A stretch of 5,774 nt of DNA from Sulfuritalea sp. (GCA_023229545.1 JALNZB010000059.1:1-5774); one strand, 5' to 3'. Counted from the first letter of the stretch, positions 1-5,774 are shown. Program-made: numbers and translations. The notes: generated by a model not told the origin, from the letters alone.

Positions 1-2456
1 GCGGCCTGCCATTCAAGGTAATCGACAAGCCTCTCAAGAAGAAGGAGATTTCGAAGCTGATCGATGAGAGCTTCCGTCGCTGCGGACTCAAGGAAACCGT
101 GGTTTTCGCCGACAAGTTGATGCAAGCCGGTTTTCGCCTGGCAACCCGCGCAGGCATTTCGATCTGTGTCGATGACATGCTGGTGCCGACTCAGAAGCAC
201 AGCCTGATCGCGGCCGCGGAAACCGAGGTACAGGAAATCGAAAAACAATACACCTCCGGACTCGTCACTGTTGGCGAGCGTTACAACAAGGTGGTCGATA
301 TCTGGGGACGTGCCGGCGATCAGGTGGCCAAGGCCATGATGGACCAACTCGCCCATCAGACGGTTATCGGTGCGGATGGCAAGCAGGTGAGCCAGGAGTC
401 TTTTAACTCCATTTACATGATGGCCGATTCCGGTGCGCGTGGTTCTGCCGCACAAATTCGCCAACTGGCCGGTATGCGCGGCCTGATGGCCAAGCCGGAT
501 GGTTCGATCATTGAAACTCCGATCACCTCCAACTTCCGTGAGGGGCTCAATGTTCTGCAGTACTTTATTTCGACCCACGGCGCACGCAAGGGTCTGGCCG
601 ACACCGCGTTGAAGACCGCCAACTCCGGTTATCTGACCCGTCGTCTGGTGGACGTCACCCAGGATCTGGTGGTGATCGAGGATGATTGCGGCACCCAGAG
701 CGGGTTTGCCATGAAGGCGCTGGTGGAGGGTGGTGAAGTCATCGAGCCGTTGCGCGAGCGCATACTTGGGCGAGTCGCTACCAACGACGTGATCCATCCG
801 GAAACGCAGGAGGTATTGTTCGCGGCGGGCTATCTGCTGGATGAGGATGCGGTTGACGCCATCGAAGCGCTGGACATCGATGAAGTTCGCGTGCGCAGTC
901 CGCTGTCCTGCGAAACCCGCTACGGTTTGTGCGCCAAGTGTTACGGTCGCGATTTGGGTCGCGGTTCATTGGTCAATGCCGGTGAGGCGGTCGGCGTCAT
1001 CGCTGCCCAGTCAATCGGTGAGCCGGGTACCCAGTTGACAATGCGCACCTTCCACGTTGGTGGCGCGGCGTCGCGTTCGGCGGCGCAAAGCAGTATCGAG
1101 GCCAAGAGTTCGGGTGTGATTCGTTTTACCGCGACCATGCGTTACGTTACGAACCCCAAGGATGAGAAGATCGTCATCTCCCGCTCCGGAGAATTGATGA
1201 TTACCGACGACAATGGCCGCGAGCGTGAGCGGCACAAGGTGCCCTACGGTGCAACTTTGCGCGCCGACGACGGCAAGACGGTCAAGGCCGGAGTTCAACT
1301 GGCGACATGGGATCCGCACACCCGTCCGATCGTTACCGAGTATGCCGGTACGGTCAAATTCGAGAATGTCGAGAAGAACGCGACGGTCGCCGAGCAGATG
1401 GACGAGGTCACTGGTCTCTCCACGCTCGTCGTTATCGATCCCAAGCGTGGCGCCAAGGCATCCAAGGGTGTTCGTCCGCAGGTCAAGCTGATCGACGAGT
1501 CGGGTCAGGAAGTCAAGATCCACGGCACCGATCACATCGTGACCATCACCTTCCAGGTCGGCTCTTTGATTACCGTGAAGGATGGCCAGCCCGTTGCGGT
1601 GGGCGATATTCTGGCCCGGATCCCGCAAGAGTCGTCCAAGACCCGTGACATTACCGGCGGTTTGCCGCGTGTTGCCGAGCTCTTTGAAGCGCGTATCCCG
1701 AAGGATGCCGGCGTGTTGGCCGAAGTCACTGGCACCGTATCTTTCGGCAAGGATACCAAGGGCAAGCAGCGCCTGGTGATTACCGAGCCGGATGGCACGG
1801 CGCATGAGTACCTGATCACCAAGGACAAGCACGTCATGGCCCACGACGGTCAGGTCGTCAACAAGGGCGAAGTGATCGTGGACGGCCCGGCCGATCCCCA
1901 CGACATTTTGCGCTTGAAGGGTGTTGAGGAACTGGCCCGCTACATCATTGACGAAGTTCAGGACGTGTATCGCTTGCAGGGCGTGAAGATCAACGACAAG
2001 CATATTGAGGTGATCGTGCGCCAGATGCTGCGCCGGGTGGTTATTACGCATCCGGGCGATTCGACCTATATCAAGGAAGAGCAAGTCGAACGCGCCGCAG
2101 TGCTGGACGAGAATGACAAGCTGATTGCAGCCGGCAAGACGCCATCGATGTATGAATTCATGCTGCATGGCATTACCAAAGCCAGCTTGTCGACTGACTC
2201 TTTTATTTCGGCGGCGTCATTCCAGGAAACCACGCGAGTTTTGACCGAAGCTGCAATCATGGGCAAACGCGACGAGCTGCGCGGCCTCAAGGAGAATGTT
2301 ATCGTCGGTCGCCTGATTCCGGCGGGTACCGGTATGGCTTACCACCGTACACGCCGCAAGCAGTCCCGCAGTGGAGCCGAGGCGCAGAACCTGTTCGATC
2401 TGCCGGCTTCCGCAGAAGATACTCCAGTGGCTGCGGAAGACGCGCAAGCAGGTTGA
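1..2456 (+). CDS. rpoC: DNA-directed RNA polymerase subunit beta' (3' part, 5' end outside window)
   Basis: This is the largest subunit of RNA polymerase, forming the catalytic clamp side of the core enzyme (alpha2-beta-beta'-omega). The reading frame is open from base 3, so residue n of the 817-residue fragment begins at base 3n. An ATG at 99 is internal, not the start. Visible elements are the F-loop (ADSGARGSAAQIRQLAG, from residue 141), the bridge helix (about 183-210, NVLQYFISTHGARKG), and the second zinc site with Cys229, 303, 310 and 313. That cysteine spacing equals E. coli Cys814/888/895/898. The trigger loop follows (about 327-357, Met347, Arg348, His351 = E. coli M932/R933/H936), then an SI3-like insertion (about 358-545), DITGGLPRVAELFEAR (549 on) and the conserved C-terminus (733-777). 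The zinc alignment gives an offset of about 585 residues to E. coli, so the NADFDGD magnesium site lies upstream. No frameshift or missing key residue is seen. The stop codon TGA overlaps the -35 box of the next promoter. Confidence 0.99.
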   Translation, partial: GLPFKVIDKPLKKKEISKLIDESFRRCGLKETVVFADKLMQAGFRLATRAGISICVDDMLVPTQKHSLIAAAETEVQEIEKQYTSGLVTVGERYNKVVDIWGRAGDQVAKAMMDQLAHQTVIGADGKQVSQESFNSIYMMADSGARGSAAQIRQLAGMRGLMAKPDGSIIETPITSNFREGLNVLQYFISTHGARKGLADTALKTANSGYLTRRLVDVTQDLVVIEDDCGTQSGFAMKALVEGGEVIEPLRERILGRVATNDVIHPETQEVLFAAGYLLDEDAVDAIEALDIDEVRVRSPLSCETRYGLCAKCYGRDLGRGSLVNAGEAVGVIAAQSIGEPGTQLTMRTFHVGGAASRSAAQSSIEAKSSGVIRFTATMRYVTNPKDEKIVISRSGELMITDDNGRERERHKVPYGATLRADDGKTVKAGVQLATWDPHTRPIVTEYAGTVKFENVEKNATVAEQMDEVTGLSTLVVIDPKRGAKASKGVRPQVKLIDESGQEVKIHGTDHIVTITFQVGSLITVKDGQPVAVGDILARIPQESSKTRDITGGLPRVAELFEARIPKDAGVLAEVTGTVSFGKDTKGKQRLVITEPDGTAHEYLITKDKHVMAHDGQVVNKGEVIVDGPADPHDILRLKGVEELARYIIDEVQDVYRLQGVKINDKHIEVIVRQMLRRVVITHPGDSTYIKEEQVERAAVLDENDKLIAAGKTPSMYEFMLHGITKASLSTDSFISAASFQETTRVLTEAAIMGKRDELRGLKENVIVGRLIPAGTGMAYHRTRRKQSRSGAEAQNLFDLPASAEDTPVAAEDAQAG

Positions 2457-2488
2457 CGCTCGACGGAGACCATCCTATAATCCGGCCT
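2453..2488 (+). promoter_or_regulatory. Strong sigma70 promoter of the str operon (P-rpsL)
   Basis: The -35 box TTGACG is at 2453-2458 (5 of 6 to TTGACA), followed by an optimal 17-bp spacer and a perfect -10 box TATAAT at 2476-2481. The predicted start is about 2488, giving a leader of roughly 71 nt before rpsL. The -35 box contains the TGA stop of rpoC, so the promoter begins inside the upstream gene. The discriminator (2482-2487, CCGGCC) is entirely G/C, a feature known from ppGpp-repressed, growth-rate-controlled promoters, so stringent control is inferred. The likely start region is pyrimidine-rich (CCTCTTTGCC) with no purine at the ideal distance. No A/T-rich UP element is seen upstream. 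It would drive rpsL-rpsG-fusA-tuf independently of rpoBC. Confidence 0.88.
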
Positions 2489-2514
2489 CTTTGCCTTTGG
2501 CAGGGGCCGATTTT
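2483..2514 (+). terminator. Terminator-like hairpin between rpoC and rpsL
   Basis: Bases 2483-2490 (CGGCCTCT) pair with 2502-2509 (AGGGGCCG), 8 bp with one T-G wobble. After a 2-base bulge (2491-2492) the stem continues as GCC/GGC (2493-2495 with 2499-2501) around a TTT loop. It is followed by ATTTT at 2510-2514. The shape is that of an intrinsic terminator, but the T run is only four long, so termination is probably partial at most. The 5' arm occupies the discriminator and start region of the str promoter, so transcripts starting near 2488 would lack about five bases of it and could form only a remnant. It would then act mainly on transcripts arriving from rpoBC. Confidence 0.5.
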
Positions 2515-2528
2515 CGTAAATTTGCAGT

Positions 2529-2552
2529 GCATTCAGCACAGCATTCAGGACA
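2529..2552 (+). repeat. 12-bp tandem repeat in the rpsL leader
   Basis: Two adjacent 12-mers, GCATTCAGCACA (2529-2540) and GCATTCAGGACA (2541-2552), differ at one position. The differing base, C2537 against G2549, turns CAGCA into CAGGA and so creates the Shine-Dalgarno core in the second copy. The repeat lies 6-30 bases before the rpsL start codon. It could be a recent local duplication that improved a ribosome binding site, or chance. Confidence 0.7.
2547..2550 (+). promoter_or_regulatory. Ribosome binding site of rpsL
   Basis: AGGA lies 8 bases before the ATG at 2559. It is short for such a highly expressed gene and sits in the second copy of the 12-bp repeat. It supports the ATG at 2559 as the start. 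Confidence 0.75.
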
Positions 2553-2558
2553 TATTAC

Positions 2559-2936
2559 ATGCCTACCATTAACCAACTCGTGCGCAAGGGCCGTCAGGCG
2601 CCGCAGTCGAAAAGCAAGGTGCCTGCACTCGGCAACAGCCCGGCTCGTCGCGGTGTTTGCACTCGTGTTTACACCACCACGCCAAAGAAGCCTAACTCTG
2701 CGCTGCGGAAGGTCGCCAAGGTGCGGCTGACCAACGGCTTTGAGGTGATTTCCTACATTGGCGGCGAAGGCCACAATTTGCAGGAGCACTCGGTGGTGCT
2801 CATTCGCGGCGGTCGTGTCAAGGACCTGCCGGGTGTGCGTTACCACATTGTGCGCGGCAGTCTTGATACCCAGGGTGTCAAGGACCGCAAGCAGAGCCGT
2901 TCCAAGTACGGCGCCAAGCGGCCCAAGGCTGCCTGA
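2559..2936 (+). CDS. rpsL: 30S ribosomal protein S12
   Basis: S12 sits at the interface side of the 30S subunit by the decoding centre, where it contacts h44 and helps set decoding accuracy. It is also the classic site of streptomycin resistance and dependence mutations. The 125-residue product has the usual family length. It shows RRGVCTRVYTTTPKKPNSALRK (30-51), GFEVISYIGGEGHNLQEHS (60-78) and RGGRVKDLPGVRYH (83-96). Lys43 and Lys88 carry the wild-type, streptomycin-sensitive state at the two main resistance positions. Asp89 is the residue that RimO methylthiolates in other bacteria. The segment ALGNSPARRG (23-32) has Gly25 where homologues I recall have Glu (ALE). The ATG at 2559 gives the family-standard N-terminus MPTINQL. 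It is the first gene after the str promoter, and rpsG follows after 21 bp. Confidence 0.99.
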   Translation: MPTINQLVRKGRQAPQSKSKVPALGNSPARRGVCTRVYTTTPKKPNSALRKVAKVRLTNGFEVISYIGGEGHNLQEHSVVLIRGGRVKDLPGVRYHIVRGSLDTQGVKDRKQSRSKYGAKRPKAA

Positions 2937-2945
2937 TCCGGCGCT

Positions 2946-2954
2946 TAAGGAGAT
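2946..2954 (+). promoter_or_regulatory. Strong ribosome binding site of rpsG
   Basis: TAAGGAGAT is a nearly full match to the anti-Shine-Dalgarno sequence, with AAGGAG ending 5 bases before the ATG at 2958. It is the strongest ribosome binding site in the window. It fills much of the 21-bp rpsL-rpsG gap, which leaves no room for a structured intercistronic regulatory region. Confidence 0.85.
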
Positions 2955-2957
2955 ACC

Positions 2958-3428
2958 ATGCCCCGTCGTCGTGAAGTTCCCAAACGTGACATTCTGCCCG
3001 ATCCGAAATTCGGCAGCGTCGATCTTTCCAAATTCGTCAATGTGCTGATGGACAGCGGCAAGAAGTCTGTTGCCGAGCGCATCATCTATGGTGCGTTTGC
3101 CCAAATCCAGACCAAGAGCGGAAAGGATCCGCTGGAGGTTTTCACTCTGGCGGTGAATAACGTCAAGCCTCTGGTTGAGGTCAAGAGTCGTCGCGTTGGT
3201 GGCGCCAACTATCAGGTGCCGGTTGAGGTGCGACCTTCCCGTCGCATGGCTTTGTCAATGCGTTGGCTGCGCGAAGCGGCGAGAAAGCGCAGCGAGAAGT
3301 CGATGGGCCAGCGTCTTGCCGCCGAATTGCTGGAGGCGTCCGAGGGGCGCGGTGCGGCGATGAAAAAGCGTGAAGAAGTTCACCGCATGGCCGAAGCCAA
3401 CAAGGCGTTTTCGCATTTCCGTTTCTAG
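2958..3428 (+). CDS. rpsG: 30S ribosomal protein S7
   Basis: S7 is a primary 16S rRNA-binding protein that nucleates assembly of the 30S head and lies near the mRNA exit channel and E-site tRNA. The 156-residue product matches the common bacterial length. It has the basic N-terminus MPRRREVPKRDILPDPKFG, KKSVAERIIYGAF (35-47), the beta-hairpin region VKSRRVGGANYQVPVEVRPSRR (75-96), and the C-terminal helix ending in EEVHRMAEANKAFSHFRF. The start is fixed by a strong ribosome binding site and the family N-terminus. In E. coli S7 represses the str operon by binding a structured rpsL-rpsG intercistronic region of about 100 nt. Here that gap is 21 bp, so the E. coli-type site cannot be present at that place. 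Confidence 0.99.
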   Translation: MPRRREVPKRDILPDPKFGSVDLSKFVNVLMDSGKKSVAERIIYGAFAQIQTKSGKDPLEVFTLAVNNVKPLVEVKSRRVGGANYQVPVEVRPSRRMALSMRWLREAARKRSEKSMGQRLAAELLEASEGRGAAMKKREEVHRMAEANKAFSHFRF

Positions 3429-3440
3429 GCAGTATTCCGC

Positions 3441-3472
3441 TTCGCCGGATGTCCGGCGAGACTTTCGTTTTT
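3441..3472 (+). terminator. Hairpin plus T-rich tract between rpsG and fusA (possible attenuator or terminator)
   Basis: A perfect 7-bp stem TCGCCGG/CCGGCGA (3442-3448 with 3453-3459), extendable by a T-G wobble (3441/3460), closes on the tetraloop ATGT. A T-rich run TTTCGTTTTT (3463-3472) follows after three bases. This resembles an intrinsic terminator, but the interrupted T tract placed slightly away from the stem suggests partial termination or an mRNA-processing/stability element. It begins 13 bases after the rpsG stop. No convincing promoter follows it before fusA, so complete termination would leave fusA and tuf without a visible promoter. Confidence 0.5.
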
Positions 3473-3476
3473 GTCC

Positions 3477-3515
3477 ACCGCCCTGTCGCTTCGTGAATCG
3501 AGGCTTCATGGCGGT
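3477..3515 (+). repeat. Inverted repeat in the fusA leader
   Basis: ACCGCC (3477-3482) is the exact reverse complement of GGCGGT (3510-3515). Inside it TGAA (3494-3497) can pair with TTCA (3505-3508) around a 7-base loop. The element lies between the first hairpin and the fusA ribosome binding site. The GGCG of its 3' arm could instead pair with CGCC in the 5' arm of the first hairpin (3443-3446), so the two structures might be alternatives. No function is known to me and the stem is short. Confidence 0.35.
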
Positions 3516-3526
3516 TTGGTTTAGAT

Positions 3527-3535
3527 AAGGCAGGT
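3527..3535 (+). promoter_or_regulatory. Ribosome binding site that fixes the GTG start of fusA
   Basis: AAGGCAGGT contains two partial Shine-Dalgarno cores, AAGG (3527-3530) and AGGT (3532-3535). The second ends 7 bases before GTG at 3543. An in-frame TAG at 3522-3524 excludes any start further upstream, and the next in-frame ATG is codon 50, after the GTP-binding P-loop. GTG is therefore the only sensible start. Confidence 0.75.
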
Positions 3536-3542
3536 AAATCAA

Positions 3543-5636
3543 GTGGCCCGCAAGACTCCCATCGAGCGCTATCGCAATATTGGCATATCGGCGCATATCG
3601 ACGCCGGCAAGACCACCACCACCGAGCGGATTTTGTTCTACACGGGGGTCAACCACAAGATTGGTGAAGTCCATGACGGCGCGGCTACCATGGACTGGAT
3701 GGAACAGGAGCAGGAGCGCGGCATCACCATTACCTCGGCGGCGACCACCTGTTTCTGGAAAGGAATGGGGCAGAACTTTCCGGAGCACCGGGTCAATATC
3801 ATCGATACGCCGGGACACGTCGATTTCACCATCGAAGTCGAGCGTTCCATGCGGGTACTGGACGGTGCCTGCATGGTCTATTGTGCTGTCGGTGGTGTCC
3901 AGCCGCAGTCCGAAACCGTCTGGCGTCAGGCCAACCGCTACGGCGTGCCGCGCCTGGCTTTCGTGAACAAGATGGACCGTCAGGGCGCTGATTTCTTCAA
4001 GGTGCATGACCAGATGCGCTCGCGCCTCAAGGCCAATCCCATCCCGCTGCAGATACCGATTGGCGCCGAGGAGAAGTTTGAAGGTGTGGTCGATTTGGTC
4101 AAGATGAAAGCCATTGTTTGGGATGAGGCGAGTCAGGGCGTCAAGTTCGCGTACAGCGAGATTCCCTCAGAACTGAAAGCCACGGCTGACGAATGGCACG
4201 AAAAGATGGTCGAGGCCGCTGCTGAGGCGTCCGAGGAGTTGATGAACAAGTATCTCGATAGCGGCAAACTGACCGAGGAAGAAATCAAGGCGGGTTTGCG
4301 TGCCCGCACGCTGGCCGCCGAAATTGTGCCCATGCTGTGTGGCTCTGCGTTCAAGAACAAGGGCGTGCAGGCGATGCTGGACGCCGTCATTGAATACTTG
4401 CCGGCTCCGACGGATGTTCCGCCGGTCGAGGGTATTCTTGAAAACGAGCAGCAGGGTGAGCGCAAACCGAATGACACCGATCCGTTTGCAGCCCTGGCCT
4501 TCAAGATCATGACCGACCCCTACGTTGGCCAGTTGACCTTTTTCCGGGTTTATTCCGGCACGTGCAAGACGGGCGACACTATCTACAACCCGATCAAGGG
4601 TCGCAAGGAACGCCTGGGCCGAATCCTGCAGATGCACGCCAATCAGCGTGAAGAAATCAAGGAAGTATTTGCCGGCGATATCGCCGCCGCCGTTGGTTTG
4701 AAAGAGGCCACCACAGGCGAGACTCTGTGCGACCCGGCGCATGTCATCACGCTTGAGCGCATGGTGTTTCCCGAGCCGGTGATCCACGTCGCCGTGGAAC
4801 CCAAGACCAAGGTGGACCAGGAAAAGATGGGCATCGCGCTCAACCGTCTGGCGCAGGAGGATCCTTCCTTCCGTGTGAGGACAGACGAGGAATCCGGCCA
4901 GACCATTATTTCCGGTATGGGTGAACTCCACCTCGAAATTCTTGTTGACCGCATGCGCCGCGAATTCGGCGTCGAAGCCAACGTCGGCGCACCGCAAGTG
5001 GCCTATCGCGAAGCCGTGCGCAAGTCAGTCGAACAGGAAGGCAAGTTCGTCAAACAGTCGGGCGGTCGTGGTCAGTACGGCCACGTCTGGATCAAACTGG
5101 AGCCGAATGAGTCAGGCAAGGGCTTTGAGTTCATTGACATGATCAAGGGCGGCTCGGTGCCGCGCGAATTCATCCCGGCGGTGGAAAAGGGTCTCAGGGA
5201 AACTTTGCCGAACGGCGTATTGGCTGGCTTCCCCGTGGTGGATGTGAAAGTGACGCTGTTTGACGGCTCTTACCATGATGTGGACTCCAACGAAAACGCC
5301 TTCAAGATGGCTGCATCCATGGCTTTCAAGGACGCCATGCGCAAGGCCAGTCCGGTATTGTTGGAGCCGATGATGGCGGTCGAGGTGGAGACGCCGGAAG
5401 ACTACATGGGTAACGTCATGGGCGACTTGTCCGGCCGTCGCGGTATCGTTCACGGCATGGAAGACCAGGTCGGCGGCATCAAACTGATCAAGGCCGAAGT
5501 GCCGCTGGCGGAAATGTTTGGTTACTCCACACAGCTGCGCTCGTTGTCCCAGGGCCGCGCTACGTACTCGATGGAATTCAAGCACTACACAGAGGCGCCG
5601 AAGAACGTCGCCGAAGCAGTCATAAACAAGAAGTGA
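3543..5636 (+). CDS. fusA: Elongation factor G
   Basis: EF-G is the cytosolic translational GTPase that drives tRNA-mRNA translocation and, with RRF, ribosome recycling. The 697-residue product matches canonical EF-G (E. coli 704). The G domain shows P-loop AHIDAGKT (17-24), switch I around RGITITSAAT (59-68), DTPGHVD (88-94) with catalytic His92, NKMD (142-145) and GSAFKNKG (267-274). Domain II follows (about 310-400, FRVYSG, LGRILQMHANQREEI), then domain III (GMGELHLEILVDRM). Domain IV has the loops SGGRGQYGH (506-514) and GSYHDVDSNE, where His578 corresponds to the E. coli domain IV tip histidine. Domain V has FGYSTQLRSLSQGRA near the C-terminus. All key residues are intact. The start is GTG. 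The gene lies 114 bp after rpsG and 33 bp before tuf, the usual str order. Confidence 0.99.
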   Translation: MARKTPIERYRNIGISAHIDAGKTTTTERILFYTGVNHKIGEVHDGAATMDWMEQEQERGITITSAATTCFWKGMGQNFPEHRVNIIDTPGHVDFTIEVERSMRVLDGACMVYCAVGGVQPQSETVWRQANRYGVPRLAFVNKMDRQGADFFKVHDQMRSRLKANPIPLQIPIGAEEKFEGVVDLVKMKAIVWDEASQGVKFAYSEIPSELKATADEWHEKMVEAAAEASEELMNKYLDSGKLTEEEIKAGLRARTLAAEIVPMLCGSAFKNKGVQAMLDAVIEYLPAPTDVPPVEGILENEQQGERKPNDTDPFAALAFKIMTDPYVGQLTFFRVYSGTCKTGDTIYNPIKGRKERLGRILQMHANQREEIKEVFAGDIAAAVGLKEATTGETLCDPAHVITLERMVFPEPVIHVAVEPKTKVDQEKMGIALNRLAQEDPSFRVRTDEESGQTIISGMGELHLEILVDRMRREFGVEANVGAPQVAYREAVRKSVEQEGKFVKQSGGRGQYGHVWIKLEPNESGKGFEFIDMIKGGSVPREFIPAVEKGLRETLPNGVLAGFPVVDVKVTLFDGSYHDVDSNENAFKMAASMAFKDAMRKASPVLLEPMMAVEVETPEDYMGNVMGDLSGRRGIVHGMEDQVGGIKLIKAEVPLAEMFGYSTQLRSLSQGRATYSMEFKHYTEAPKNVAEAVINKK

Positions 5637-5656
5637 TCGACTAACCATCGTTCTTT

Positions 5657-5661
5657 AAGGA
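5657..5661 (+). promoter_or_regulatory. Ribosome binding site of tuf
   Basis: AAGGA lies 8 bases before the ATG at 5670, in the 33-bp gap after fusA. The gap holds no hairpin or promoter that I can see, so tuf is read together with fusA. Confidence 0.75.
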
Positions 5662-5669
5662 AAGCAGAC

Positions 5670-5774
5670 ATGGCGAAAGCGAAATTTGAGCGGACGAAGC
5701 CGCACGTAAACGTGGGGACGATTGGTCACGTTGACCATGGCAAGACGACCTTGACGGCGGCGATGACGTCGGTG
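5670..5774 (+). CDS. tuf: Elongation factor Tu (5' end, 3' end outside window)
   Basis: EF-Tu is the GTPase that carries aminoacyl-tRNA to the ribosomal A site. Only the first 35 codons are present. They read MAKAKFERTKPHVNVGTIG and continue into the P-loop GHVDHGKT (19-26), diagnostic of EF-Tu rather than another translational GTPase. Position after fusA is the standard str-operon site (tufA in species with two copies). The fragment has distinctive codon use: five of six Thr codons are ACG and all four Ala codons are GCG, with CGG for Arg and GGG for one Gly. The start of fusA instead favours ACC for Thr. This could reflect sequence shared with a second tuf copy, but one short fragment cannot show it. 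Confidence 0.98.
   Translation, partial: MAKAKFERTKPHVNVGTIGHVDHGKTTLTAAMTSV

Noticed and set aside
99..101. ATG at 99 as a gene start
   Set aside because: The same frame is open to base 3 and encodes RpoC sequence homologous to E. coli (GLPFKVIDKPL), so this Met is internal.
1035..1040. TTGACA -35-like box inside rpoC
   Set aside because: No -10-like hexamer lies 16-18 bp downstream, and the bases encode the conserved trigger-loop region.
1011..2168. Antisense open frame of 385 codons opposite rpoC
   Set aside because: It lies wholly within conserved rpoC, its translation resembles no family I know, and long antisense frames are expected in G+C-rich genes with strong codon bias.
2475..3104. 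Antisense open frame of 209 codons across the str promoter, rpsL and the rpsG start
   Set aside because: It is opposite rpsL and the regulatory gap, and no motif supports it.
3522..3527. TAGATA as a -10 box for a fusA promoter
   Set aside because: It matches the consensus at only three positions, has no -35 partner and lies almost at the start codon.
3255..4007. Antisense open frame of 250 codons across the end of rpsG and start of fusA
   Set aside because: It covers two conserved genes on the other strand and shows no recognisable motif; it is a codon-bias shadow.
4167..4997. Antisense open frame of 276 codons opposite fusA
   Set aside because: It overlaps conserved EF-G domains throughout and has no protein-family features.
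5134..5139. TTGACA inside fusA as an internal tuf promoter
   Set aside because: E. coli has tuf promoters inside fusA, but here no TATAAT-like box follows at a suitable distance.

Overview
The window is the junction between the rpoBC operon and the str operon of a betaproteobacterium. All five protein-coding genes are on the plus strand and tightly packed: the 3' part of rpoC (RNA polymerase beta'), complete rpsL (ribosomal protein S12), complete rpsG (S7), complete fusA (EF-G), and the first 35 codons of tuf (EF-Tu). The placement rests on gene order and protein character: S12 starts MPTINQLVRKGR, S7 is the short 156-residue form ending FSHFRF, EF-G starts MARKTPIERYRNIG, and the DNA is G+C-rich by eye. 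A Nitrosomonadales-like lineage is possible, but I would not insist on it.

Layout. Bases 1-2456 are rpoC without its first part (about 585 residues by alignment to E. coli), carrying the F-loop, bridge helix, second zinc site, trigger loop with its SI3-type insertion, and the C-terminus. Bases 2457-2558 are the main regulatory gap. It holds a near-consensus sigma70 promoter whose -35 box overlaps the rpoC stop codon, a terminator-like hairpin whose 5' arm lies in the promoter discriminator, and a 12-bp tandem repeat ending in the rpsL ribosome binding site. rpsL (2559-2936) and rpsG (2958-3428) are 21 bp apart. Bases 3429-3542 hold a terminator- or attenuator-like hairpin and a second inverted repeat before fusA (3543-5636, GTG start). 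After 33 bp tuf starts at 5670 and runs off the window.

How the genes work together. The polymerase subunit makes mRNA. S12 and S7 are small-subunit proteins at the decoding centre and in the head/mRNA-exit region. EF-Tu delivers aminoacyl-tRNA and EF-G drives translocation. Co-transcription lets the cell scale RNA polymerase and translation capacity with growth rate. The strong promoter with a G+C-rich discriminator before rpsL would allow the str genes to be expressed independently of rpoBC and down-tuned under stringent control.

I see no mobile element, CRISPR array, RNA gene, prophage or novel protein system here. The points worth a second look are in the intergenic regions, chiefly the promoter/terminator overlap after rpoC and the hairpins between rpsG and fusA.
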